Below, piece by piece: positions 1 to 14,266 of a DNA stretch of 64,000 nucleotides. Every line of letters starts with the position of its first letter. The stretch's first letter is position 1. The DNA comes from Sympetrum striolatum (lineage: Eukaryota > Arthropoda > Insecta > Odonata > Libellulidae), in the NCBI GenBank assembly GCA_947579665.1, contig OX388343.1, forward strand, positions 93,786,254-93,850,253, given 5' to 3'. The translations under genes and the position numbers were made by a program. The notes under the pieces are model-generated. The model was not told where the DNA came from. It did no database searches and saw only the letters and a program-made list of their open reading frames with translations.

Positions 1-379
1 AGCGGCTTGATTTAGCGCACTTTTTCATCCGAGCGATTTGCAGTTAAATTGCATCGGAAAGGGAGGTCGTCGAAAAATGCTGAAAGGAACTCGAAAAACC
101 AGTTCCGACTCCGGGAGAAAAATGCAGGATGGTCGCCGGGTCGAAATATTGGCAATAACTATGTAAGGGGTTAGGTTTGGATGTAAATTGCCCTGCTAAC
201 AATCTAGCACCACCACAAAAACCAATGGCAGTAAATTAAGTAAAAGAGGCTGTTACGGACACCCTCACACATCCATTTGTATTTCCGTGCCTTTTTCGGA
301 ATCCATCATTCGTTTTTCATTGTCACTTCCCTTTCCTTGAACGATTATTTACTCGGGCCTAACTTCCACCATTGTGTTC

Positions 380-1015
380 CCGCCTCCAACAATACCAGTC
401 GAGAGGATATCTAACTCCATCTGTCGCCGCCCCCTCACATGAGCCTCTACTCACACCTTACGCACCCTACCCTCGTACCGCAAAACAACCTCTGGACCCT
501 ACCTCATTCTCCACGAGCCCCATTTGACTTCCCCATCCGACTCATCCTCGGACTGGAAAAACCATCCATAGCCCCACCATCGCGCCCCCTCCTTTCCTTT
601 TATCTCCTCCAGGGTCTTGTCTTATTGCCTCCTCTCCACATTATATCTTCCCCAACGACTTCATATCCTCCTCCCCTCAACCCCCCGTACGCCATCTTGC
701 TCCACCGTCCCCTTTCCACTCAACTGCGACAAACTCTATAAGACTACATCGCGGAAGGACTTAACTAATCCCAAACCACCACGCCTTTATTAATTTCCCG
801 TTCCTTTTCCAACGAATCCCTCTTTTTCTCTCGCCTCCGTTTGCAGTAAACTCACTCCGCCCAAAAATACTGTCGTCTCTATTCTCTTTATTAACTCATC
901 CTCCCTCTTTATAACAGCTACCGCGAATTTCCTCATTGTCTTCACTGCGCTATTCCTCACTGTCCAACCGTTTCAATCTCCTCTTCATTCTCTCTATTTT
1001 GACTTTAATCGTCTA
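380..1015. other. C/T-rich tract on the plus strand
   Basis: About 630 bases are strongly pyrimidine-rich, with many CCTC, TCCC and TTCC words. The 100-residue frame starting at 439 is a proline/serine/leucine-rich by-product of this composition and matches no family that I recognise. Confidence 0.6.
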
Positions 1016-1544
1016 TTCATACGCGCACGCTGTTTTCAGGTGAAACTCGTTCCGGAGCTAATCTCGCAGTGATTCATTGTTTATGTTCGTAATTGAAGTA
1101 CTTTCTCGAATTCGCTACTGGATGAAATTTGAGTCTAGAAATGTGAAAGCTCCACCTCTAATTTTACATTTAATTGAATCATTTAACCAAGTTTATATCC
1201 ATTTGCGAAGGAAATGTCTTAGGACCTCTCAGGATCGTTATTTGAATATTTTGTTAGTTCCTTGTTCAAATCAATTCAGATTAGATATAACTAAGATTGC
1301 ATATTTTTATATTCACTGAATTAATTGATGAAATAAAAATTTTAATTTTTGTCGATAAAAAACATATACGCGGCCAAGAGGATCTCTCGTATAGTTTACT
1401 GAATTGTTCATGCCTAGACATTAAGATAACTGTTTTTTATACAAGCATGATGATATATATTGTAGATCATAGATTCTCTTTACCAGCGAACCAAGATTTT
1501 CCAACAAATATATCATTCTATTTTCAAAATTTTCTTGACTAGCT

Positions 1545-1835
1545 GTCTCCTTCCTTCTTTCTATTTTTCCTCAATCTAATTCCTACAGGATTTTTCCTTT
1601 AACCTTCCCTCTGGCATTTTCATCTCCCTTTCACTTTTCTCCTTTCATTTCCAAACGCCCTTTCCGCCAACCACGCTCTTTCAATACGTTTCCAATCCGA
1701 TTTTTCCTTCCCACTCATTCCCTTTCCGTGCCTTGTTCATCGTCCTTTTCTCCCCTCTTTTCAGCCTTTTCTCCTTTCACTTTCCTCTTCCTTCTCCTTC
1801 CTTAACTACCTCCTCCTTTCCCCTCCCTCCCTCCT
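1545..1835. other. C/T-rich tract on the plus strand
   Basis: A second pyrimidine-rich block (TTTCC, CTCC and CCTTC words) ends near CCTCCCTCCCTCCTGATG. The overlapping minus-strand frames (1777-2145) are low-complexity and not credible proteins. Confidence 0.55.
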
Positions 1836-3045
1836 GATGTTTATGACGGGTCGGAGTTTCTCCTGACAGCGATGGTCTTTCTTGTCCGAGGGGCAAGGTC
1901 CCCATGTCCCAGCTCGTACAGAACCACTGATCGTATCGTACCTTGCGGTGGAGAGTGACTGTTGAGAAGGCGCGCTGGAAGGAGTCTCTCTCGAGTGGGC
2001 GGCTACAGAATGAGCGTTTATATTTATACATTGGTGCCAATACGTTCTGATAATAGCGCTCAAACGTGTGTCTCATAAGAGGAAGAAGGGAGCGTGTGGT
2101 AATGGGACGAAGGCTTCGTCGACGCTTCCTCCACGTCCAAACCAATTAATAATCGGAGCAATATCGCCCCGCGTTTTTTTGTAAGTATAACAGGGTAAAG
2201 GTGAAATATCGAGAGGAAAATATTTTGAAAGATTCACCAGCTTCTAAGAATCTACATAAAATTAAATGGGTTTATGTAAATGCTCATAGATGGGTAAATG
2301 AAATGAAAAGGCTACATTAACTATTTGGATTCGATATGAAAGGTAAATTTCGCCAAATTAGAGGGAAAAAGAGGTTAAAAGAATGGTAAAATGGGACATG
2401 AATTAAACGGATTTATTTTATCAAAGAGGGAGATTATAAATGAAAGATTCGCAGTAGCGGAAAAGTCTCCCAAAAAATATGCCAATGCGGAAACTAATTC
2501 ATCTCAAATATCCGAGTCTACATTTTTATTTTATCATCGAACATCGACATGATTCAACGGTATAGAATGGAGAACCTTTTTGTTGGGAGAGAGCTGTAGT
2601 TCATACAATAAAGGAGTTCCGTATCAATGCGGTTCCTAAGCTTGGCGTGAGATACCGACACTATCTAGGGCTCAGCAATGGGCCTTGGACCTTTTAATTG
2701 GTTGAACATTTTTTCCTTATTTACTTACTTTGGGGCTTTAAATTATTCAGCTAAGAAATTTACATAATGAGGATAAGCTTTTAGAGTCCCATATGCCGAA
2801 AATATTTTCTTCGCACTACTCTCTAACTTGCCGAAATTTAGTACCTTTCATACAACAATATAGAGTACTCCCGGAAGCTTTTCACCGTGGCGCTAAGCAC
2901 CTTATATGTGGATTTACACCCAGTACCTTCGCAACAGTATAACATTAACTTTCGTCCAAATTAAGACATCCTAACGAATCTGAGATCAATCTACAAAGAT
3001 TCCACAAGTGAACATTTCTGGAATCTTCATAAAGACCCGGACAAA

Positions 3046-3127
3046 TAGAGAGGTTGAGAGAGAGGGTAATATGAGAAGAGGAAAGAGAGATCGAGAGAAG
3101 AAGGGACAGATGGAAAGAGAGAGAGGT
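3046..3127 (+). promoter_or_regulatory. GAGAG-rich purine tract, candidate GAGA-factor binding cluster
   Basis: The plus strand is almost pure A/G and contains at least five GAGAG clusters, for example GAGAGGTTGAGAGAGAGGG and GGAAAGAGAGAGAGG. GAGAG is the core site of insect GAGA factor (Trl), which acts at promoters and Polycomb response elements. Binding here is inference only, and a simple-repeat origin is equally likely. Confidence 0.3.
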
Positions 3128-6100
3128 TTACAAGGACGACGTCTGGAGGGAGGGCGGCAAACGATCCCTTGGCAGCTGCGCTTCCACGGTGTAAAGCCAG
3201 TGTTTTTCAATCTCATTTGGCGACTTAAAATTAAGTTAAGTTTTATGTTGACCAACTGCGGATGGAGAGGCGATGAATGGGATGGGGCATTTCTCAGCGA
3301 AATGGCTCGGCGTCCAATCGTCTTCCACGCTTAATCGCTTCTCTCCGACGATTCGGAATTCCTCTCCCGCTTCCATCTCGTTAGTAAAATAGGCCTTGTT
3401 GACGTTAATGATTTCGAACTGCGTCCTCAAACGGGAGAAGTATGATCGCTCGCTGGAGAACTCTCTTCCGAGGGAACGTCGCAAGTGACAGTCTTCGCCT
3501 CAAAGTTGAGATACGGATGAGTTGTTGAGGGCCGCGAGACTCGAAGGGAGACCATTCGCTTAAAGTACCGCTCTGACGAGGGCAATTCGGAGTTTACTCC
3601 TCCTTTTCGAACATAGACTACCAGCCGTACACATTTCTGAACCCGTGGATTTTTGTAACTGCGCTAGTTTACTTGGAATAGTTGTTGAATATCTACGGTC
3701 CATCTACTTCTTGTTGCACTCGCGATGGGCAGAAAAGGTTATATAGAAGAGCAGTCAGAGTAAAAGAATAGGTAATAAAATCGTTTACATTTCAATAACT
3801 TATTTAGTAGACAAATTTTGGTCTAACCGAACATGCTCACCATTATTATTTTCAAGAATAGCACAAACATCCATACTTTTTCCACGAATAGAACAGAGGA
3901 ACGAGGCGTTGCAGGGCTGATACGCTAACCCCCACTCCTCCGAGGCCGGCAAATCTGTAATAAGGCAGCTAAATGAATCAGTCTATCAGCTAAGCTCGCA
4001 CTGGCACTCATTCCTAAAATTTTGGGAGGGTTGCAGACATCGATTTGACTTTAAGGGGAAAATCATGCGCTGTATAATGAGTCTTCACCTACGTAAAAGA
4101 GGACAACATATTTCTAATCCCACCATTCTCCGCACAATTCGTTCGTATGGTCCTCCAAGAAGTCTAATGGTAACCATGAAAGAGTCCATAATGAAAGGAG
4201 TGCGAAGGAAGGAAAGAGTGGTTGTTTGGGAAGGCGATAACGCGTGGCCCGCAATGGCCTTTCGCGGCGCCTCGAGTCCCTGTGAATGAATCCGTAATAG
4301 CCGCTAAAGCAGTTCCGCGCGTCGGAAAGCCGAGTGATTTATCGCCGAAAATAATGCTAAACGTTTCTAAGTGGGGACACGAGGTACTACGCCTCGGACT
4401 CGCGAAAATCGTTCGTGTTTTGTTCCCTTCTTTCTCTCGTGCGATGATTGGCCTCTTAGGCGTCCCACGGATTAGGCCTCTTCGTTCTCTTATTCTTTGC
4501 GAGTCATGCGATTCGGTTGTTGGGTTCGCGAGGCGTAAATCAAGTGCAAACGAGGGCCCCGTAAAGGCGCTATTCCGTTCTCTTTTAGAGCTCGGCGTCG
4601 GCCGTTTCAAATGGAAGTTAAATGGGACCTCTCCTCTCGGGGATGATCTTCGCGGAAAAAATGAAGAATGCACGCAGAGCATTTGATGTTTTTTGTTGTT
4701 GGATTTTCTCCATGAGTTAGTACTGAATCCGTGATCCCGAAGAAAAGGATTCCTTGACCACGATAGGAATGGATTTGGAGCTATGTTGAATGAAAGGTAT
4801 GTAGAGTTTACTTAATTTTAGGCTCCAATTTACTTTTTATCTCAAGTCATCGGTTGTACCTTATTATTATTTATTTTCCACATGAAATTGAATTGTTTGA
4901 CATGTCCTCATTTGAAATTTTCCTCGTGTCACTAAGCGGTTGATTCAACTGTCTCTCAAACCACGTCCAGCTGTCTGTTTTTCGTCGACTGTTTTACTTG
5001 GTTTACTCATAAACGAGCATGGCTACGTTTTACTCGCACCTTGCGTTGTTTCAGCCGTGTTCAAGGAATTTAAAGGTACCCAAAGGAATTCATTCTACCC
5101 AAAGAACAATTTAATTGTTATCTATCATAATAACTATCGTTTACTATTTTATAATATAATAGGGGAACTTAAAAGTAATCTAATTAAAATTTTTCGGAAT
5201 CCTTTTTATGTTATTTATGAAGTCGTTCAAGGATTTTGGGTATAAGAAAGTGCCATTAGCATAATCGTCCGTAACAGAAAATTTGGCAAATTACAAATTA
5301 GGTGAATCTCGTCGGTAAACTATGGTAAAATATATAGATATTTGTGTATTAAACTATGTTAATCATTTTTTCTTATAGTCATTTTAGTTAATGTTATGAA
5401 AATTATAGAAAATGAAGGAATGAAATTATGGAAAAATGTAGAATTTATAGCTTATACAATCTATTTAGGGAGTTTTTGAAAAATAATTTATTCTAGGCAA
5501 TTTTTTAGCCATTTGCTGAATATTTACGTAGATTGCTATTATTATCATATTTTTTATCTCCTATCGTTCTTCTATCATCGAATCACGGATTATTTATTAT
5601 CTTAGCATAAATTATTAGAAACAAATTTCGGATATTCTGTTCAGGTGCAACGTTGACTTAAAGCATTTGCAAAAATTGTAGAATATTTATGTGTAGTTTT
5701 ATGGCAAAATTATCTAAAATAACGACATATATTTTTAATTTTATAGTCCCCAATCATTATCATATTATATGGGTGATATTTGATTGCCACCACCAACATA
5801 CAAGAGAATCTATTCCGTGAGCATGCAGTAGCCATTAGTTTATCGAAACAAAGAATGCAAATATTTTCTGTGTCTATTTGAAAAGAAGATTATCATATTA
5901 ATTGCAAAATAAGTGGAGATTCCAAATTACACCTGGAAAACATTTTAGCCAATCCGAGATGGATTATCACCTCCTTGAAAGCTCTTTTTCATAGGCATGA
6001 AAATGGATCGTAATAAGAAATTGGCTCAGAACTTGTAATGACGGATAATTCTCCTCTCTCTTTGAAACTCTTTATGCTTCGCCTCAGGCTGTAGACATGA

Positions 6101-9100
6101 TTTGTTGCGTGGCTCTCGTGATGGCTTTTATTTTTCCTAATTGCGTCGGAGATTCGACGAAGGGGGTGGCAATGATTCACTCAGGGAAGCACATACTCCC
6201 TTTCATTATAAAGCTTTAGCTGGAGACGAACTTCAGAAAGATGTATCAAGTGGACAGTAAGTTTTCCTATTTAAAGAAAATTTCGTTCACTAAATACACC
6301 AAATAAAAGTGATGGATTAGTAAAGTATCGATATTAGCGAAGAAACGAATGTAGCTCTTCGATATTCACATTTGTAGGGCAAAACCAATTCTAATTTTAA
6401 TTTTGTAATTATTTTTTAATGCATTCATTTTGTCATGAAATTTGGTTATTGTAGTCTTTGGAAAATTATAGGTGCAGAAATTATTAAATTAAAATTTGAC
6501 CATCTTAAAAATATATAATTTAAAATATAAAGGATTTAGTTCAATCTTCTAATGTCTAGATTTTGCATGATTAAGAACGAAACTGTTGAACCTGTAACTA
6601 TAGGGTCCTCATGAATTAAAAAATTGCTTTCCTCTAATAATCGTATGTACAGGGCAGTGCAGAGAACTTAATAAGAAGTTTACAGTTACATTTTCTTCAC
6701 CTTTAAAATTCTACAGAGTAAGAGTAACGAAAATCTTTCATGATCATGATAGTCTACAAACATAAAAATTCATTCTGAATGCTTCAAACGATTTAAATGA
6801 TTTTATTCCATTATATTTCCTAATAAAATACCGTAATTACACCACCATGACTCTTAAACAGACATTTCAAACAACAACAAGGTTGAACAACTAATGAAGT
6901 AACCGTATACTATTCTTCGAAAACAGTACAAACACTTAACGCGTCGAGCCTTTAAGGAATCGGAGCAGCGAGCGCATTAAATCTTCCAACGAGTTAGAAA
7001 TGTGTCGAAATGAGAATCATTCTATTACAGAAAGAAATACTTTTCTCTTGAAATACGTCCGTGAAAAAGTGATATATTTTACAGCGAGGAAAAATTAACT
7101 TCGGAGAGTCATAAATTGAGTGGGGTATTAAATGGCGATCTGTCGTTAAAGAGCTCATTTATCCATTTTTAAACATCGATGACGTTGGATCAGCCTTGAG
7201 CTCTTCCGTCAAGTGAAAAGAGAGAGGAATTGCTCTCCTCATCTCAATTGCAGATGCAAATGATCTCGGTGACCTCTCTTTGTTCCCAACCGTGTTTTCA
7301 CCCATTAAAATCGAATTAAGTTACCGCGCGTGAAGTAAGCTTTTTCTCGCAATTCCGATAACGTATGGCTGCACGAATCTCGTGAACGCATTCTATCGCA
7401 TTATTTCAGTATCGTTACGAAAGAGAGGAATTGAAGGAAATGCTGACGGCAGTGATCTCACGCTTACCCCCAGATGGAGGAAACCTTAATGAAGAATCGA
7501 GAGCAATCTACAAGAATTTGACGTAAATATGATGAAAAACTCCTTTATCGGGTTGTAGTTGTATTCATCCATTTTAGAACCCCTAGTTTTTTAGCGATTA
7601 CTTATGTCATATATAAAATTATAAACTAATATTTTCTTAGATTTTATGTACTGCCATGCACAACCGATTAGAAAAAATTGCCTGTAATCGTATGTGCTGA
7701 TAATCACCATTATGAAGCCTATTTCTTGACCTTACCTTTCAGTTGAATAGCGAAGGAAATCAAGAATGGAGGCAAAATTTATATTAGGATTGGATTAACA
7801 GAACTTAAATTATTTGAGATATATGTTTATAAGGTTTCATATTTCTCTGTAGTTATTGAACGTTTCGTAATCTTTCAAATACTGCTCTTACCGCTATGGC
7901 GTCTAATAATCCATAAGTAAGAATGCTATTCTTTAGGAATTTTGCATCTCCAAGAACTAAAGATTTGGTATAGTTAAATAAACCTCTTTGGTTCAGTGGG
8001 AATGAATCATATTTGCAGTAATTTAAAACTGAATTACTTCTTATAATTTTATCTAGTTACATCCATCATCATTAGATTTTTCTTTAATCCTTTCCATTAC
8101 AGTTGTTTCGCGATTTGAACACTGCGAGCCCTTCCGGGTCCAATTATTCCATAATTCATTGTGTCTCGCTATTTATGCCTCTCGATCAGCTAATGAGTGT
8201 ATCACACGTCGTATAACTGCCTCTTTCATTTCTTTGTCATTGGGTAAGGACAGCGGTGCGTTTACGCATCGCGGAAACATTCCGTTCTCAAGGTTCTCTG
8301 TAATATCTTCGAAGCTGTTTCCTCTCTAATTCGCCCCATTGCCTTTTTTCAAACCTTTCCCACGTTCAGTCGTTCCCCACTCCCTTCCGTGCCAAAATTT
8401 CACTCAATGCAGCATCATTTTTACTTCATATGCTGTAATCTCCTGTCATCCTTCACATCCCAACGACTAATCCAAACGTGAACAGTGGTATTTGCGCACG
8501 ATTTTCCTTCTTCATTCGCATGCCGCAGTTAACCTTTCCCTCGGATTCATACGCAATCCTATTCGTTTAAACACTCTCAAATGACGTTAATATTCACTCA
8601 ATTATCTCCTCGTAATGCCTCTGCGACTTGATTGAGGATGTTATTGATCCGTGATTACCTTTTTTCCTCGTTATTCCTCCACTCTGAATGCGTAGTTACA
8701 CGCCTAGCTTCCTGTAAATGCGTTAGGCAATACTGTTTAAGTGCCACTCACATCTTCTTCATAATATTCCAGGCAAGTATATCGAAGATATAAGAGATCT
8801 CAATCACTCGAGGTTGAGTAAGTCTCTTCGTAATCCTTGAACTTTTTTAAGCAGTAGCGGCTCATACGGGAGTAATCTTTCACAGCTCAAGATAGATCTC
8901 ATATTTGTTCTGCATAGATTTTTTTCTTTTCATACTTGGTTAGTATGATTTAACAGGTATTGCGTACGTGTGAAATGCATACGTCCATAGCTTTCATTTG
9001 TCAATGAAAAATCCTTTTAGAAATCACTCACTTTAAAAATGTTTGCTAAAAGTAAGAAATCCGCTGCTAAAGGTTTATTGTGAAGTTGAAAGTCTATTTA

Positions 9101-9881
9101 TAGTACAACCATATGGTTTAACGTATTACTGAATTAAGATGTTGGAAATGAATAACAATTTTCTCTACCTTATTTGCTTCTAAAAATATCTTAATGATAT
9201 GTTAAGTGCATTCCGAAGCAGCTTTAACTTCTAATTCCCTGATGCACATATTTCGTCAGAATGAGTCGCATATCTTTACATAATTCCTTGTATAGCTGCG
9301 GGGAAAGATCATTCTCCAGAAAGGAAAACATAATAGATTACTTACTTATGAATCGAGAATAGATCGCCTCAACCGATATCCGCCAGTAGTTAAGATAGCA
9401 TTAAAATCAAAGTAGAATTTCCAGGATGGAGAAAGCGTTATGGGCGGGAATAAATCAGAGTAGATGACCCAAGGTGATTCTTAGAATAAGAAATGAATTG
9501 GAATGAAATGAATTCGTCGTTACCGTTTTAATGGCAATAAAAAAGCAAGAGGAAAACTCTTATAAACTGGTTTATTGCTTCTGAATAAATGATCAGCTTA
9601 CAAGATCATTAGATTAGAAATTCTTCGGAAATGTGTATTGAAATTGTCTGATCGATTGATAAGAAACTGAGAAGAAAGGAGTGGCTACTGTAATGGAGAT
9701 GCCGTAGTAAGAGATGGATTTGAATGGGCTCTCCATCGAGGCCATATGAATTAGGAATGAGAACAAGAATAAAGTAGTCCGAATTCTTCGTAATTGAGCA
9801 GAATATTTAGAATATGAATACATATAGATGGCGGAGAATTACACATGATTTGGGAGCTATAAATACCTACATGTTAAATTT
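3128..9881. other. non-coding stretch, mostly AT-rich
   Basis: The only distinctive part is the GC-richer island at 4164-4686. A second mildly CpG-richer patch lies near 6940-7480 (TTACCGCGCGTG, CTCGGTGACC). No transposon protein or RNA gene was recognised. Confidence 0.5.
4164..4686. other. GC-richer unique island with long open frames on both strands; not called a gene
   Basis: A 154-codon frame (4222-4686, plus) and a 172-codon frame (4164-4682, minus) overlap almost fully. Neither shows a domain, signal peptide or membrane segment. In DNA near 50 percent GC, frames of this length are expected about once by chance in a window this size. Possible uses of the island are a regulatory element or an unrecognised exon. 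Confidence 0.3.
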
Positions 9882-9900
9882 GTATATGTATGTATGTATG
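9882..9900. repeat. (TATG)n microsatellite
   Basis: GTATATGTATGTATGTATG is a short tetranucleotide repeat. Confidence 0.8.
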
Positions 9901-12900
9901 AGAAGCATTTCATTTCATAGAATGTAAAGAAAACAGAAACATGAAATCTTCTTCGCTATTGTGGAATCTTTTGTTTTTCTAAATCACTTATAAACTGAGA
10001 TTTCGATCATTATAATAAAAATATTAAGTTAGCCTAATGGGTTGTTAACTAACTTGAAGGTCAATACAGCTAGCAAGAATGTTTACTTTTAAGTTTAAAA
10101 CAGTTAATTACCCAATGTATCTAAAAAGCAACCATTATATGAAATTAGCTCAATTCTTATCGAACAATACATAGGTTATGGTTATATCTCATGAAGAGAA
10201 AAGGAATGCATAAAGAAGATAGAGATGCAGTCATCAACGTAGATACCGATGCGGAATGATATGTTTCAGAATGGTTAAACAACGGAAGATTGGTTAAAAT
10301 AAAGCTAAAACTAATTCCGAATGGAAACTAACTTCCCCGAAGTTTATTATTTTCATTAATGGTATAAAATAGCTGAAACTATCAATTAATGAATTCCAGA
10401 TCAAGCTGCAAAATCCTCGCCTTTAATAGTACCGCTTGCGTCATCACTCTATTGAGATAAAATTTGGTAACAATCTGTATATTTTGTAAGGAGGTGACAA
10501 GGTGGAGGAAGAAGCCGTTCTAAACCGCAGATAAAAGATAACGGAAAATATGGAAGGTTTTTGTAAATATCCAAATCCAGTTCAACCTTTATAAGCCATA
10601 GTTATAAACCAGCGTTGTGTTGTTGAGTGCTGCAGTTACATCTTTCTCATTTGGGCGGCGATAAAACTGCGATGGAAAAGCGAAATCGATGCGAAGAAAG
10701 AAAAAAGGGATGAAAGAGATACACATTGGCCTCGCTTGTTCACCGTGGTAATCGGCTCATCCTCCACACCTGTTAAATGAAGGGGAGAAAAAGGAAAAGA
10801 GGAAGAAGGGCGCTGAAAGACGGAAGCCTATGTTCCCCATGTAAATCCCCAGCCTTGCGAGGTGGACCCGTAATTGCAATCATCGACTGCCAAAGTTAAA
10901 AGAGGGGTGAAAATGGGATGATGGGCAGACCTCCCCCGGAGGGTAGGAAATTATGCACGGAGAGAGTTAATTAGGAAAACAAACGGAGAGGGAATTAAAT
11001 TTGAAATGAGGCCAGGAGAGGGCGTGGCGCTTTTAAGGGAAAATTGGACGCGAGGAAACTCGGAGATGAATATTAATGGATCCCCGAGGAAGGAATATTT
11101 TTGTAATAAGAAATTTCGAAATTGCTCACTTTTATCCGGACGATGAAGACTAAATTTGGTTATTTTATCCCCTCCGAGGAAAGCGGTCGTGAGATTCCGA
11201 AGTGGAAATAAGCGCCCCATTAAGGTGACGAGGTGTTCCTCAAGGAACCATTTTTTCTCCGGTCGTTTCCCGCGAGATGGCAGCCTTATTAAGAGCTATA
11301 CGAGTGGCGCGATTTATATTCAGATCGAAGACCTGTCGGCCGCCTGAAAAGTCGTCCCTCGAAAGGTGAGCTTTGATTGGTGAATTATCTCAATTGTCGT
11401 ATTTGTTTACGAATGTGCCCAGAAGATCGCTTCCCCCATTCTTTTTTGTTTGTTTTCCGGGGTGGCGAAATAAATTAGTCGGAATCGAGCGTCGTTTGGA
11501 TGCAAATTAAAGGCGGTGATTTTTTCGAAGCCCCTCCACACGTTTTCTCACGTTTCCCGAAGTCTTATTTACATTTAGCGGACGATTACGCCTCGACGAA
11601 GCGGGGTAAGTAATTTCTACGACCCACTGGAGATTTTCGTACCTCGAGTTCCTCAACAAATAAATTTGAATGGCTGTTCGAGCCTAAATGATTGTCATGG
11701 TCAAAAGGGTACCTTGGGAACGACGAGAAATCCCGCAGTCTCATTACAAAGTCAAAAATCATCTTGTACTTTTAACGTACTGGGAGGCCAAGTTCAGTGG
11801 GTGGAAATCTTCACGAGGAATGGCGTTTCTTATCTAATAAATGACAGAAAAAGCCATGGATATAGCATTAAAAATAATTTTGTTTCATAAACACAAATTA
11901 CAATGCAATTACTTTGCATGTGGATGTCTCAAAAATATCGAGATAACTTAAAGTTTTCTTGTTAAATCTGACCACAGGAGATCATCTATTATGTTTTAAT
12001 TTCATTCAAGTACGTTGTCAGAGTAATCTTCATAGATGATTCAATCAGTTTGATTTTACAAACACAAGGAAGAGAGTCATTTATCCACTTTATATGAAGA
12101 AAAATTATCGAAAATTGAAGCATTAGGTCACCTTTAAGTGTTATTTTAACCAAAAAGTATTGCAGTCACACCAAAGAAAAATTCTTCATTATATTAGAAC
12201 TAAGCTGCAGTAGATATAATTTCGTGAACCGGTTTTCTGCAAGTGATTAAAACAAAATGTTACTACTTCATTTTAATTATTTTACATCAAACAGTAAGTA
12301 AATATTTATGCACGAAACAATAATGCTGTCCACCAATGGAATATCCATGTAATTTCTATTAATATTTCACCCAAGTATGGTGTTTCAGAGATATTTACAG
12401 ATCCTTTCGTACCAAAAAACTCGTCTTGGTTAATTTGAAAAAAATAATGTTTTGTCTTTCCCAAGGTTTCCATAATAACCGAAGAATCACAACGGAACGG
12501 AGATTATCTCAGTTAAAAGGGCCGAAAAAGATACCTGAGCCCTCTATCGTTTCGCCTGCTCATTTACAAATATATTCATCCCTCCTCCAAATCGCTTCCA
12601 ATCCCCAAGGACCGCTCATCATTTTGGGCAACGCGATCGTTTTGATAGTCTCATTGGGATGTCAATCTTCCTCCCACTCAAGAGATAACCAGTCTTTGTG
12701 CCAACTTCTCATGCATTTCCTTGCCCTATTCATCCTTCATCCTGACTGACTTCCAAATACCTCTTTTCTTCCTCGTATCGCTCCATCTTCCCAATCATCT
12801 CCTTTCCCTCCTCACGTCATAACCGTCCCTTCGCATCGCCCTTGCTGACGTCCGTTCTCTCCAGTCTGCCTCGAAATATGCGACTGCTCTGCCCTCTACC

Positions 12901-14266
12901 GTTAAACGTCAGCTCATTCATTGAATGAGAGGATTGAATCGTTCGAGAGATATGGAGCGCGGATTGATAGGGTAAACATAGCAGGATGAATTTGATGGAA
13001 TGCCGGAGTGAGGACGTAATGCTGGTCGCTTCGCAATGCTCGCATGTTGGGTTATCTTTTCCATTCTTTGTCTGAGATTGCTTCCCCCGGTGAGTGCACG
13101 AGAGGAGTTGAATTGAGATTTAAGTTGGGTCAAGAACATCGATACTGTCCGGCAACCGTAGGCTGGAAGTTTGTTGTTTAGTTGTTATTTTTTCAGTAAT
13201 TATGGGCGTTATTTATTGCAGTTTTTAATTATTTTTCGATCAGAAAATGTACGTCTGTCTTGATAAAATTCTGTGCTGAGTTCAAATTTTAACAAAGAAT
13301 TTTCAGCTCTTGCTCTGCTCTACACTAATTTTAGATATTTTGCGTCAAAGTTCTTTCATAAAAATAAGTAGAAATAGGTAAACAGGGATTTTACTCTTCT
13401 AGAAGTATTTGAGAGTTAAATTATTAAAAGCAAAATTATATGATTTAAAGCTAAAATCATTTTTTTATGTAACCACAAAATTTATTTTTAAAAACCACTT
13501 TTTCGATAAAATACATTGTCTGATTTTCAAATAGTTGAAATATAAATGTGACTGAAAATATGGTTTAACGTTATGGTACTAAAAGTCGAAAAATCGAATT
13601 GCCATAAAGGATTTTTTTCTTTTTGTTTTTTGGAAATTTATGCCAATTAAAATCTTAGGTGTTTATGAAATTTTAAGATTTATCATGAAGCCAAAATACG
13701 TTTAGAACGTCTGTTGTTTAATAACCATTCTTTCGAAAACTTTACTCGAAAATAGACAAACGTAGTATGAGCATCGTGATTAATACAATACAAAGAAAGA
13801 CACCAAATACTGATTAACTCTTTGATTAGATTCCTCTTTGGTATATCTCGTCGCGATGCCTACCATAGGAACGCACCACTGCTAAATGGGCAATCCGTCG
13901 CAAGGAAATCACAAATCTTCCCATCCCAATCAAATGACTTTCTCACGGAGGAAACCCACGTTAGGATTCGTCCAAGGATGCGCACGACGGATTTATCGCC
14001 CTAACAGGAACTGCGGGAGGGAAAAAACCTGATGAAAGAATGCTTAATTGTCCGAGGCAATGAAGAGGAAGACGTTGATTGCGCATGAGTGGAGGTTGGG
14101 GAGATTAAAGAGAGGAAGTTTGCGAGAGTGGGAGTGAGGGAGGTAAGGGTTGAATGCAACGGAACGATGAGTGCTACCGAGGATGATGCGTTTGAAAAGG
14201 AAATAGAGGACAGTTGCACGTTGGCTTTAGGTGACGGGCATTGTGTGCATACGCGTTTTTTTCGCC
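9901..14266. other. non-coding stretch with one GC-richer island
   Basis: It contains the island at 10940-11660 and a pyrimidine-rich plus strand near 12540-12850. Short frames here lack family features. Confidence 0.5.
10940..11660. promoter_or_regulatory. GC/CpG-richer unique island, candidate cis-regulatory module
   Basis: The island is rich in CpG (GGCGTGGCGC, CCTCGACGAAGCGG) with embedded TAAT/ATTA cores (GGGCGATTT-type and GAATATTAATGG contexts). The overlapping short frames (10951-11347) have no family signature. The regulatory role is inferred from the developmental-gene context only. Confidence 0.25.

Larger units (their letters stand above)
1..3045. other. non-coding stretch
   Basis: Apart from the two pyrimidine tracts, I see AT-rich unique DNA with no exon, RNA gene or repeat family. 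If the homeobox gene continues leftward, this could be intron or 3' flank. Confidence 0.5.

Noticed and set aside
9920..9931. GAATGTAAAGAA, resembling part of miR-1
   Set aside because: The seed base before it differs, the 3' part does not match and no hairpin is evident.
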